The translations under genes were made by a program, and so were the position numbers. The notes beneath the pieces are model-generated. The model saw only the letters and a list, made by a program, of their open reading frames with translations. It ran no database searches and was not told where the DNA came from. A stretch of DNA of 26,760 bases, from NCBI GenBank assembly GCA_004555655.1, contig SFHJ01000023.1, positions 1-26,760 on the forward strand. Reading direction: 5' to 3'. The stretch comes from Clostridiales bacterium. Its GTDB lineage: Bacteria; Bacillota; Clostridia; Oscillospirales; Oscillospiraceae. Shown here in pieces: positions 16,081-23,625 of the stretch (its first letter is position 1; the number at the start of each line of letters is the position of its first letter).

Positions 16081-17544
16081 ATGAAAAAAGCGATTCTGGC
16101 CGTATCTTTCGGCACAACATATCCTGATACGCTGGAAAAGACCATCGCCGCGACCGAGCGTGCGATCGGCGAGGCGTTTGCGGGCTGGGAAGTCCGCCGC
16201 GCGTTTACCAGCGGAAAGATTATTGAAAAGCTGCGCGCGCGTGACGGCGTTCAGATTGACAATGTCACAGCGGCGCTGCAGCGGCTTCTGCGTGAGGGCT
16301 ATACGCATGTGGCTGTGCAGCCGACGCATGTGATGCACGGCGAGGAGTATGAGAAGATGCTTTCGCAGCTGGAGCCGTTCCGCACGCAGCTCAAGCTCTC
16401 GGTCGGTATGCCGCTTCTGCACGCCGAGTGCGACTATACCGCTGCGGCGGATGCGCTGCTTGATTGGATCGGCCGCCCGAAGCAGGACGAGGCGCTCATC
16501 TTCATGGGCCACGGCACGGCGCACTTTGCAAACGCGTCCTACTCGCAGATGGAGCACGTGCTGCAGTCAAGCTGTGAGCGCGTCTTTGTCGCCACGGTCG
16601 AGGGTTATCCCACGCTGGATTCGGTGCTGGCGAAACTCAAAAAGCGGCCGCAGATCCACCGCGTGACGCTGGCACCTTTTATGCTGGTCGCTGGCGACCA
16701 TGCCAAAAACGACATGGCAGGCGGCGAAGACTCGTGGAAAGACACGCTTACGGCCGGGGGCTATGAAGTCCGCTGTGTGTTAAAGGGCATCGGCGAGTGC
16801 GAGGCGATCCGGAACCTGTTCGTCCAGCACTGCCGCGAGGCAGTGAGCGCGCTTTTGCCGCAGGGAAAGCTCTGCGGTGTGGGTGTGGGTCCGGGCGATC
16901 CGGAGCTTATGACCATGAAGGCCGTGCGCGTGCTGCAGGAGGCCGACGTCGTCATGGTGCCGGATACGTGTACTTCTGATAAGACCGCGCTTGCCATTGC
17001 AAAGCCCTACCTGTGTGGGCAGGAGCTGATGTATGTGCAAACACCAATGGTGCGCGATAAGTCCGTGATGGATGCTGCGCATCAGCAGGCGGCGGAGACG
17101 ATCTGTGCGCTGCTGGATGAGGGAAAACAGGTGGTATTTCTGACGCTTGGCGATCCGACCATCTATTCCACCTATCTCTACATCCATCAGAAGGTGCTCG
17201 CTATGGGCTACACTGCAGAAATTGTGCCGGGCGTGCCGTCGTTCTGCGCGGCGGCTGCAAGACTGGGCATCTCTTTGTGTCTGGGCTCTGAGCCGCTTTT
17301 GATCGTGCCCGCCTCGCACGACGCGGAGAAGCTCATGGACGTGCCCGCAAATAAGGTGTTTATGAAGGCCGGCCGCTCGATTCTGGAATTGCAGAAAACG
17401 CTTGCAGCGCATGGTATGCTGGAAACGGCCAGCATGGTGGAAAACTGCAGCATGGAAACAGAGCGCGTCTATCCGCATTTTTCCGAACTGAAAGAGCCGA
17501 CGGGTTATTTCTCGCTTGTCATTGCAAAAGAGGGTAGCGTATGA
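16081..17544 (+). CDS. cbiK-cbiL: CbiK–CbiL fusion: sirohydrochlorin cobaltochelatase / cobalt-precorrin-2 C20-methyltransferase
   Basis: The 487-residue protein joins two consecutive pathway enzymes. Residues 1 to about 260 are the anaerobic cobaltochelatase CbiK, with the metal-site histidines H144 in FMGHGTAHF and H207 in VAGDHAKNDM, matching the two active-site His of Salmonella CbiK. From about residue 262 the CbiL tetrapyrrole methylase follows (GVGVGPGDPELMTMKA, LTLGDPTIYSTYLY, PGVPSFCAAAARLGI). CbiK inserts cobalt into sirohydrochlorin, and CbiL then methylates C20. The linker is only a few residues, and both halves look full length. No CbiX-type chelatase is present. The ATG is five bases after cbiC with a weak AAGAGAG site; the stop overlaps the next gene by four bases. 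Confidence 0.95.
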   Translation: MKKAILAVSFGTTYPDTLEKTIAATERAIGEAFAGWEVRRAFTSGKIIEKLRARDGVQIDNVTAALQRLLREGYTHVAVQPTHVMHGEEYEKMLSQLEPFRTQLKLSVGMPLLHAECDYTAAADALLDWIGRPKQDEALIFMGHGTAHFANASYSQMEHVLQSSCERVFVATVEGYPTLDSVLAKLKKRPQIHRVTLAPFMLVAGDHAKNDMAGGEDSWKDTLTAGGYEVRCVLKGIGECEAIRNLFVQHCREAVSALLPQGKLCGVGVGPGDPELMTMKAVRVLQEADVVMVPDTCTSDKTALAIAKPYLCGQELMYVQTPMVRDKSVMDAAHQQAAETICALLDEGKQVVFLTLGDPTIYSTYLYIHQKVLAMGYTAEIVPGVPSFCAAAARLGISLCLGSEPLLIVPASHDAEKLMDVPANKVFMKAGRSILELQKTLAAHGMLETASMVENCSMETERVYPHFSELKEPTGYFSLVIAKEGSV

Positions 17545-18959
17545 GACTTGTGATGTCGGGGCTGGACTATAAAAAAGCGCCGCTTGCATTGCGCGAACGG
17601 CTGGCGTTTTCCCGCCAGCAGGCGCTTGATACGCTCATCTGGCTGCAGAAGCAGCCAGGTGTGGAGGGCTGCGTGCTGCTCTCCACCTGCAACCGCACGG
17701 AGCTGTATCTCACATCCGATACCGCTGCCCCATGGCGGCTTCTCTGCCGCGCGGCGCAGGCGGAAGCGGCAGAATTTGAACCTTATTTTACCACGCGATC
17801 CGGTGAGGAAGCGGCAAGACATCTTCTGGAGGTCGCCTGCGGGCTTCACTCGCAGATTCTGGGCGAAGATCAGATTATCACGCAGGTCCGCACGGCGATG
17901 GAGCTGGCGCTCGAGGCCAGAACGGCTGACGCCGCGCTCGCAGCGCTGTTCCGCCGGGCCGTCACGGCAGGAAAACGCGCCAGAACCGAGGCTCCCGTCC
18001 ACCGCTGCGCGCCCTCGATGGGCACACGCTGCTGCGAAATCCTGCAGCAGGAACTGGGCGGTTTGCGGGATAAGCACATTCTGGTCATCGGCAACGGCCA
18101 GATGGGGAGACTTGCCGCAGAGCTTCTGCATCAATCCGGCGCGCAGGTGTTTGTTACGCTGCGCACCTACCGCCACGGCGAGACGATTGTGCCCGCCGGA
18201 TGCCATACGGTGCCGTATGATGCGCGGATTGCTGCGCTTGACGGCATGGACGCGCTCGTCTCGGCGACCACCAGCCCGCACTATACCGTCACGTTCGACC
18301 AGCTCAAAACGCTGCAAAAGCCACCGCTTGCCGCAGTTGATCTGGCTGTGCCGCGCGATATTGAGCCTGCATGCAGCCAGCTTGTCCGCTGTTATGATGC
18401 TGATGCGCTGGGAACCGGCGGCGAGGGCGGCGCAGACGAGATTGCGGCGATGCAGGCCGTAGCGGATGAGGAGCTGGAAAAATACTGCCAGTGGCAGCGC
18501 CGCCGCCAGACGCCTGCGCGCGCGCCGCGCTTTCCGCTGTTTCTCGATCTGACTGACAAAACCGTGGTGCTTGTGGGCGGCGGAACGATCGCGGCCCGGC
18601 GCATTGCGTCGCTGCGGCAATTCAGCTGCCGGATCGTGGTCATTTCGCCCACGCTCTCTTGCCGCAGTGACGGCCTGACATGGCTGCAGCGGCAGTATAG
18701 GCCGGGCGACCTGGACGGCGCGTTTCTTGCCGTCGCGGCCACAGACGACCGCGCAGTCAACCGGGCGGTCGGAGAAGAAGCGCGTGCACGCGGCATTTTT
18801 GTGTCGGTGGCTGACTGTGAGGCCGAGTGCAGCTTCTATTTTCCCGCTGTGTGCACGGGTGAAGATCTGATTGCGGGCGTCGTATCGTCCGGGAAAGACC
18901 ACCACAAGACGGCCCGCGCCGCACGCGAGATCCGAAAGGTATTGGAGGAATTGGAATGA
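17541..18959 (+). CDS. hemA: HemA–SirC fusion: glutamyl-tRNA reductase / precorrin-2 dehydrogenase
   Basis: The 472-residue protein starts with glutamyl-tRNA reductase, the first committed tetrapyrrole step. It has the catalytic C50 in LLSTCNRTELYL, H94 in HLLEVACGL, GEDQIITQV and the NADPH-binding loop VIGNGQMGRLAAELL near residue 176. After about residue 330 a second Rossmann domain follows (VVLVGGGTIAARRIASL, GGG at 346–348) with AATDDRAVNRAV and D425 in VSVADCE. It matches the precorrin-2 dehydrogenase domain of Met8p/CysG/SirC and oxidises precorrin-2 to sirohydrochlorin. The usual C-terminal dimerisation helices of HemA appear replaced by this domain. Two HemA motif positions deviate: Y10 where His is usual, and H103 where Asp or Glu is common. 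GAGGG lies six bases before the ATG. Confidence 0.92.
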   Translation: MRLVMSGLDYKKAPLALRERLAFSRQQALDTLIWLQKQPGVEGCVLLSTCNRTELYLTSDTAAPWRLLCRAAQAEAAEFEPYFTTRSGEEAARHLLEVACGLHSQILGEDQIITQVRTAMELALEARTADAALAALFRRAVTAGKRARTEAPVHRCAPSMGTRCCEILQQELGGLRDKHILVIGNGQMGRLAAELLHQSGAQVFVTLRTYRHGETIVPAGCHTVPYDARIAALDGMDALVSATTSPHYTVTFDQLKTLQKPPLAAVDLAVPRDIEPACSQLVRCYDADALGTGGEGGADEIAAMQAVADEELEKYCQWQRRRQTPARAPRFPLFLDLTDKTVVLVGGGTIAARRIASLRQFSCRIVVISPTLSCRSDGLTWLQRQYRPGDLDGAFLAVAATDDRAVNRAVGEEARARGIFVSVADCEAECSFYFPAVCTGEDLIAGVVSSGKDHHKTARAAREIRKVLEELE

Positions 18960-19840
18960 AGATCCGGATCGGCAGCCGCGAAAGCAGGCTTGCGGTCATC
19001 CAGAGCCGCATGGTAATGCAGGCCATCGCGGCTGTTGAGCCACAAGCGGAATTGGAGCTTGTGACCATGAAGACGACCGGCGATAAAATTCTGGATAAGA
19101 CGCTCGACAAGATCGGCGGAAAAGGCCTGTTTGTCAAAGAGCTTGACCAGGCGCTGCGCGACGGCCGCGCAGACTTTACCGTCCACTCGCTCAAGGACAT
19201 GCCGATGGAGCTGCCGGCCGACCTGCCTCTTGCGGCCTTCTCTGAACGGGCCGACGCGCGCGACGTTCTGGTGCTGCCTGCGGGAAGCGACCGGCTGGAT
19301 GAAACGAAGCCCGTCGGCTGCTCGTCAGCCAGACGCCGGCTGCAGCTGCAACAGCTGTATCCCGATATGCAGGTCGCGCCTGTGCGCGGCAACGTGCAGA
19401 CACGGCTTGCCAAGCTCGACGCGGGCGAGTTTTCTGCGCTCGTGCTGGCGGCTGCCGGACTCAAGCGCCTGGGGCTGGAGGATAGAATCAGCCACTATTT
19501 TACGACCGATGAGATGCTGCCTGCCGCCGGGCAGGCAATTTTGGCTGTGCAGACGCGGCAGGGCGTGGACACATCCTGCCTGCGGATCTTCCACAACTTG
19601 GATGCAGCGTGCTGCGCGCTGGCCGAGCGTGCGTTTGTGCGCGCGCTGGGCGGCGGGTGTTCCTCTCCCGTGGCGGCGTATGCCGAGGTGCAGGGCGATA
19701 TGCTGACGCTCAAGGGCATGTATGTGAGCGATGACGAGACGCAGATCAGAAAGGGTATTTTATGCGGCCCGAAGGCGCAGGCGGAGCAGCTTGGATGCGC
19801 GCTTGCCGCGCAGCTGCAAAAAGGAGAGGGAAGCCGATGA
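18956..19840 (+). CDS. hemC: Hydroxymethylbilane synthase (porphobilinogen deaminase) HemC
   Basis: HemC joins four porphobilinogen units into hydroxymethylbilane. The 294-residue product begins with IRIGSRESRLAVIQS, contains the catalytic Asp (D81) in VHSLKDMP and GNVQTRLAKLD. The dipyrromethane cofactor attachment Cys is C235 in LGGGCSSPVAAYAE. Length is typical. GGAGG lies upstream of the ATG, which overlaps the hemA-sirC stop by four bases; the stop overlaps the next gene by four bases. Confidence 0.97.
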   Translation: MKIRIGSRESRLAVIQSRMVMQAIAAVEPQAELELVTMKTTGDKILDKTLDKIGGKGLFVKELDQALRDGRADFTVHSLKDMPMELPADLPLAAFSERADARDVLVLPAGSDRLDETKPVGCSSARRRLQLQQLYPDMQVAPVRGNVQTRLAKLDAGEFSALVLAAAGLKRLGLEDRISHYFTTDEMLPAAGQAILAVQTRQGVDTSCLRIFHNLDAACCALAERAFVRALGGGCSSPVAAYAEVQGDMLTLKGMYVSDDETQIRKGILCGPKAQAEQLGCALAAQLQKGEGSR

Positions 19841-21312
19841 CAGGAAGCGTGATCTTGGTTGGAGCGGGCCCCGGCGACCCGGGCCTTCTGACGGAAAAAG
19901 GACGCAGCGCCCTGCAGAATGCTGAGGTCGTGGTGTTTGACCGGCTGGTGAGCCCCGCAATTCTTTCGCTCATCCCGGCAACGGCTGAGCGCATTGACGT
20001 GGGCAAGCAGGCGAGCCATCATCTCGTGCCGCAGGAGCAGATCAACAGAATTCTGCTCCGAAAGGCGTTGGAGGGTAAGCGTGTTGTCCGCCTCAAAGGC
20101 GGCGACCCGTTTTTGTTCGGGCGCGGCGGCGAGGAACTGGAACTGCTGCAGGAAAATGGTGTGCCGTTTGAAGTGGTGCCCGGCGTGACGTCCGCGCTCT
20201 CGGTGCCCGCCTACGCGGGCATTCCGGTGACGCACCGCGATTTGTGCTCGTCTCTTCACATCATCACCGGCCACGCGAAAGCGGGCGCGCAGCTGAAAAT
20301 TGACTTTGACGCGCTGCGGCGCACGGGCGGCACGCTGGTGTTTCTCATGGGCGTGTCGACGCTGCCAGAGATCTGCATCGGGTTACTTCGCGCCGGCATG
20401 CAGAAGGATATGCCCGCGGCCGTGGTGGAAAGCGGCACGCTGCCAAGCCAGCGCAAGCTCGTCTCCACGCTGGCAGAGCTTCCGCAGGCGGCTGCTGACG
20501 CGAAGATCAAAAGCCCCGCGATCATCATTGTGGGAAAGGTCTGCGCGCTGTCTGACCGCTTTGACTGGTTTGAGAATCTTCCGCTCAAGGGCAGGCGCGT
20601 GATCGTCACGCGGCCCGCCGACAGAAACGGCACGCTGTGTTGTTCCCTGCGCGCGCTTGGCGCGGACGTGCTGGAATATCCCTGCATCCGCACCGCTCCA
20701 AGAGACCCCGCGCCGGAGCTGGACGCGGCCATCGAGACGCTTTCCGCCTACCACTGGCTTGTGTTCACCAGTCCTGCGGGCCCCGCGCTGTTTTTCCGCC
20801 GCCTGCGCGCATCCGGGAAGGACGCGAGAGCGCTGGCCGGGTTGAAGCTCGCCGCCATCGGCCCGAAAACAGCCGAAGCGCTTGCAACATTCGGCCTCAC
20901 GGCCGACCTTGTCCCGGCGGTCTACGACTCGGAGCATCTGGCCGAAGCCATGGCGCAGGTCGAAGGGCCGGTGCTTTTGTGCCGGGCAAGTTCCGGCAGC
21001 GACGTACTGCCGCAGATTTTTACGAAAAACGGCGTTCCATTTACCGACGCGCCGTGTTATGATACGGTATATGAAAGTCCGGACCCGGAGACGGCCCATG
21101 TGTGGCTGCAAACGCCGGTGCTGGTCAGCTTTACCAGCGCGTCCACGGTGCGCGGCTTTGTCAACAGCCTTCCCGGCGCAGACCTTTCCAATGTGACGGG
21201 CTGCTGCATCGGCCGCCAGACGGCACTGGAGGCAGAAAAACACGGCATTCGTGTGGCTGTCTCGAAACAGGCCACGATCGAATCGCTGATTGAATGTATC
21301 AAGGAAGTGTAA
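19837..21312 (+). CDS. cobA-hemD: CobA–HemD fusion: uroporphyrinogen-III C-methyltransferase / uroporphyrinogen-III synthase
   Basis: The 491-residue protein carries an N-terminal SUMT domain (ILVGAGPGDPGLLTEKG, RLKGGDPFLFGRGGEE, PGVTSALSVPAYAGIPVTHRD). From about residue 249 a uroporphyrinogen-III synthase domain follows (LKGRRVIVTRPADRN, VFTSPAGPALFF, SFTSASTVRGF). HemD closes hydroxymethylbilane to uroporphyrinogen III, and CobA methylates it twice to precorrin-2, so the fusion takes the tetrapyrrole straight to the siroheme/B12 branch. The start at 19837 is set by AAGGAGAGG and the ATGA overlap with hemC; an upstream in-frame start at 19762 lies inside hemC and is rejected. This fusion is well known in clostridia. 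Confidence 0.96.
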   Translation: MTGSVILVGAGPGDPGLLTEKGRSALQNAEVVVFDRLVSPAILSLIPATAERIDVGKQASHHLVPQEQINRILLRKALEGKRVVRLKGGDPFLFGRGGEELELLQENGVPFEVVPGVTSALSVPAYAGIPVTHRDLCSSLHIITGHAKAGAQLKIDFDALRRTGGTLVFLMGVSTLPEICIGLLRAGMQKDMPAAVVESGTLPSQRKLVSTLAELPQAAADAKIKSPAIIIVGKVCALSDRFDWFENLPLKGRRVIVTRPADRNGTLCCSLRALGADVLEYPCIRTAPRDPAPELDAAIETLSAYHWLVFTSPAGPALFFRRLRASGKDARALAGLKLAAIGPKTAEALATFGLTADLVPAVYDSEHLAEAMAQVEGPVLLCRASSGSDVLPQIFTKNGVPFTDAPCYDTVYESPDPETAHVWLQTPVLVSFTSASTVRGFVNSLPGADLSNVTGCCIGRQTALEAEKHGIRVAVSKQATIESLIECIKEV

Positions 21313-21316
21313 AACA

Positions 21317-22300
21317 ATGGAACTTACCATTCGTCCCCGCAGGCTCAGAACCTGCGACAGCCTGCGCCGCATGGTGCGGGAAACCAGAGTATCTGCCGAC
21401 AGCCTGATCTATCCGCTGTTTCTGGTGGAAGCAGAGAACATCAAAGAGCCAATCCCGTCGCTCGATGGACAGTACCGCTATTCGCCGGACCGTGTGTGCG
21501 AAGAGATTGAAGCGTGCATGCAGGCCGGCGTAAGCCGTGTGCTGCTGTTCGGCATTCCGGCGCACAAGGATGCGTGCGGCTCGTCCGCGTGGGATGAAAA
21601 CGGCGTCGTGCAGCAGGGTATCCGCGCGATCAAGGAAAAATACCCCGACTGCTATATCATCACCGATGTGTGCATGTGCGAGTACACCAGCCATGGTCAT
21701 TGCGGCATTCTGCACGATCACGAGGTCGACAACGACAAGACGCTGGAGGTACTGGCAAAGACTGCGCTGTCGCATGTGCGCGCTGGCGCGGATATGGTCG
21801 CGCCGTCCGACATGATGGACGGCCGTGTGGCGGCCATCCGCGCGATTCTGGATGAAAACGGCTTTGAGACGACGCCAATTATGTCCTATTCTGCAAAGTA
21901 CGCCTCGGCATTCTATGGCCCGTTCCGTGACGCGGCTGGTTCTGCGCCCGCGTTCGGCGATCGCCGGGGCTACCAAATGGATCCGCACAACCGCAAAGAG
22001 GCGCTCAAGGAATGTGAGCTGGATGCTCAGGAGGGCGCGGATATTCTGATGGTCAAGCCCGCGCTCAGCTATCTGGATATCATCCGCGAGTGCGCTGATA
22101 CGTTTGAGCTTCCGCTGGCCGCGTATTCTGTCAGCGGTGAGTACGCCATGATGAAGGCCGCCGGCAAGGCGGGCCTCATCGATGAGTACCGCGTGATGTG
22201 TGAAAGCGCGCTGTCTGTTTATCGTGCGGGCGCGGATATCCTCATCACCTACTTTGCAAAGGAGCTGGCCGGGGCTATGAAGAAAGGGGACTTGGGCTGA
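21317..22300 (+). CDS. hemB: Delta-aminolevulinic acid dehydratase (porphobilinogen synthase) HemB
   Basis: HemB condenses two 5-aminolevulinate molecules to porphobilinogen. The 327-residue product has the zinc-site cysteines C119, C121 and C129 in DVCMCEYTSHGHCG, so it is the zinc-dependent type. The two active-site lysines are K194 in YSAKYASAFYGPF and K247 (Schiff base) in MVKPALSYLD. AAGGAAG lies upstream of the ATG at 21317; an in-frame ATG at 21290 inside cobA-hemD would add nine unlike residues and is rejected. The start is four bases after the preceding stop, and the stop shares one base with hemL. Confidence 0.96.
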   Translation: MELTIRPRRLRTCDSLRRMVRETRVSADSLIYPLFLVEAENIKEPIPSLDGQYRYSPDRVCEEIEACMQAGVSRVLLFGIPAHKDACGSSAWDENGVVQQGIRAIKEKYPDCYIITDVCMCEYTSHGHCGILHDHEVDNDKTLEVLAKTALSHVRAGADMVAPSDMMDGRVAAIRAILDENGFETTPIMSYSAKYASAFYGPFRDAAGSAPAFGDRRGYQMDPHNRKEALKECELDAQEGADILMVKPALSYLDIIRECADTFELPLAAYSVSGEYAMMKAAGKAGLIDEYRVMCESALSVYRAGADILITYFAKELAGAMKKGDLG

Positions 22301-23562
22301 TGACGCGCTCTGAAACGCTGTTTGCCGCCGCGCAGAAGGTATTGCCTGGCGGCGTGAACTCACCCGTGCGCGCCTGCCGCGCTGTAGGCACATATCCGCG
22401 CTTTCTGGAAAAGGGGAAGGGAAGCCGCGTGTGGGACGCAGACGGAAACGAGTATATTGACCTCATTTGCTCCTGGGGTCCGCTGATCTTGGGCCACTGC
22501 AATAAAGAAGTGGAGCAGGCGGTGCTCAAAGCCGTCAAAAATGGCCTCAGCTTCGGCGCGCCCACGGCCATCGAGGTCGAGATGGCAGAGTTGGTCTGCC
22601 AGATGACGGGTGTGGAGATGGTGCGGATGGTGAACTCCGGCACCGAAGCCGTCATGTCGGCGCTGCGGCTTGCGCGCGGCGCGACGGGAAGAAGTAAGAT
22701 CATCAAGTTTGCCGGCTGCTACCATGGCCACTCCGACTCAATGCTGGTCAAGGCAGGCTCGGGCGCGCTGACGGGCGGCGCGCCTGATTCAGCGGGTGTT
22801 CCATCGGAGATCGCGGGCGATACGCTCACAGCAAATTATAATGATCTGGACAGTGTCCGCCGCCTGCTGCAGGCAAATCCCGCGCAGGTCGCCGCCGTCA
22901 TCGTCGAGCCGGTCGCGGCCAATATGGGCGTTGTACCGCCGCAGGATGGATTTTTGCAGGGCCTTCGCGCGCTGTGTGACGAATTTGGGAGTCTTCTGAT
23001 TTTCGACGAGGTCATCACGGGCTTCCGTCTCGCGCAGGGCGGCGCGCAGGAATATTTCGGCGTGCGCGCCGATCTTGTCACCTATGGCAAGATCATCGGC
23101 GGCGGTATGCCTGTAGGCGCATACGGCGGCAGCCGCAGGCTCATGGAACTGGTTGCGCCGCTCGGCCCTGTGTATCAGGCGGGTACGCTCTCGGGCAATC
23201 CCGTGGCCATGGCGGCGGGGCTTGCGCAGCTTCGCATTTTACAGCAGCACCCGGAAGTTTACACCGGGCTTGAACGCCGCGGCGCGCTGCTGGAAAGCGG
23301 ACTGCGTGGCGCGCTCAAAGACGTTCCGGCGCAGATAAACCGCGTGGGCTCAATCATGACGGTATTTTTTACGGATGCGCCCGTCACCAGCTACGAGCAG
23401 GCTAAGTCGTCCGACCTTGATAAATTCAAGCGCTGGTATCTGGGGCTTCTGTCGCGCGGCGTCTATGCCGCGCCCAGCCAGTTTGAGGCGATGTTCCTCT
23501 CGAACGTGCACACGGACGAAGAGATCAAAACGATCGTGAACGCCGCAAAAGAGATATTCTGA
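22300..23562 (+). CDS. hemL: Glutamate-1-semialdehyde 2,1-aminomutase HemL
   Basis: HemL is a PLP enzyme converting glutamate-1-semialdehyde, the HemA product, to 5-aminolevulinate. The 420-residue product has VLPGGVNSPVRA, VNSGTEAVMSALRLARG, the cofactor region LLIFDEVITGFR and the Schiff-base lysine K264 in VTYGKIIGGGMPVGAYGG. All are typical of GSA aminomutase and distinguish it from other class III aminotransferases. It shares one base with the hemB stop (TGATG). AGAAAGGGGA lies upstream. It is the last gene of the operon and is followed by a strong hairpin. Confidence 0.96.
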   Translation: MTRSETLFAAAQKVLPGGVNSPVRACRAVGTYPRFLEKGKGSRVWDADGNEYIDLICSWGPLILGHCNKEVEQAVLKAVKNGLSFGAPTAIEVEMAELVCQMTGVEMVRMVNSGTEAVMSALRLARGATGRSKIIKFAGCYHGHSDSMLVKAGSGALTGGAPDSAGVPSEIAGDTLTANYNDLDSVRRLLQANPAQVAAVIVEPVAANMGVVPPQDGFLQGLRALCDEFGSLLIFDEVITGFRLAQGGAQEYFGVRADLVTYGKIIGGGMPVGAYGGSRRLMELVAPLGPVYQAGTLSGNPVAMAAGLAQLRILQQHPEVYTGLERRGALLESGLRGALKDVPAQINRVGSIMTVFFTDAPVTSYEQAKSSDLDKFKRWYLGLLSRGVYAAPSQFEAMFLSNVHTDEEIKTIVNAAKEIF

Positions 23563-23569
23563 ACATAAG

Positions 23570-23599
23570 AACCGCCGGTGCACATGCACCGGCGGTTTT
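23570..23599 (+). terminator. Intrinsic terminator at the end of the cobalamin operon
   Basis: A perfect 13-bp inverted repeat (23570–23582 with 23585–23597) with two central bases, very G+C-rich, ends in a short T-run (23596–23599), eight bases after the hemL stop. The T-run is weak for a classical terminator, but the stem is strong. It lies between convergent hemL and the phosphotransferase gene and may serve both directions, although the minus-strand side has an even poorer T-tract. Confidence 0.8.
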
Positions 23600-23625
23600 G
23601 CTCAGAAGGTATTGGAGATAGATGA

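Noticed and set aside
20383..21372. Long minus-strand frame opposite cobA-hemD
   Set aside because: Arg/His-rich shadow translation with no motifs; the plus strand is clearly coding.
21299..22393. Minus-strand frame of about 364 codons opposite hemB
   Set aside because: Arg-rich translation without recognisable domains, opposite a gene with all catalytic residues intact.
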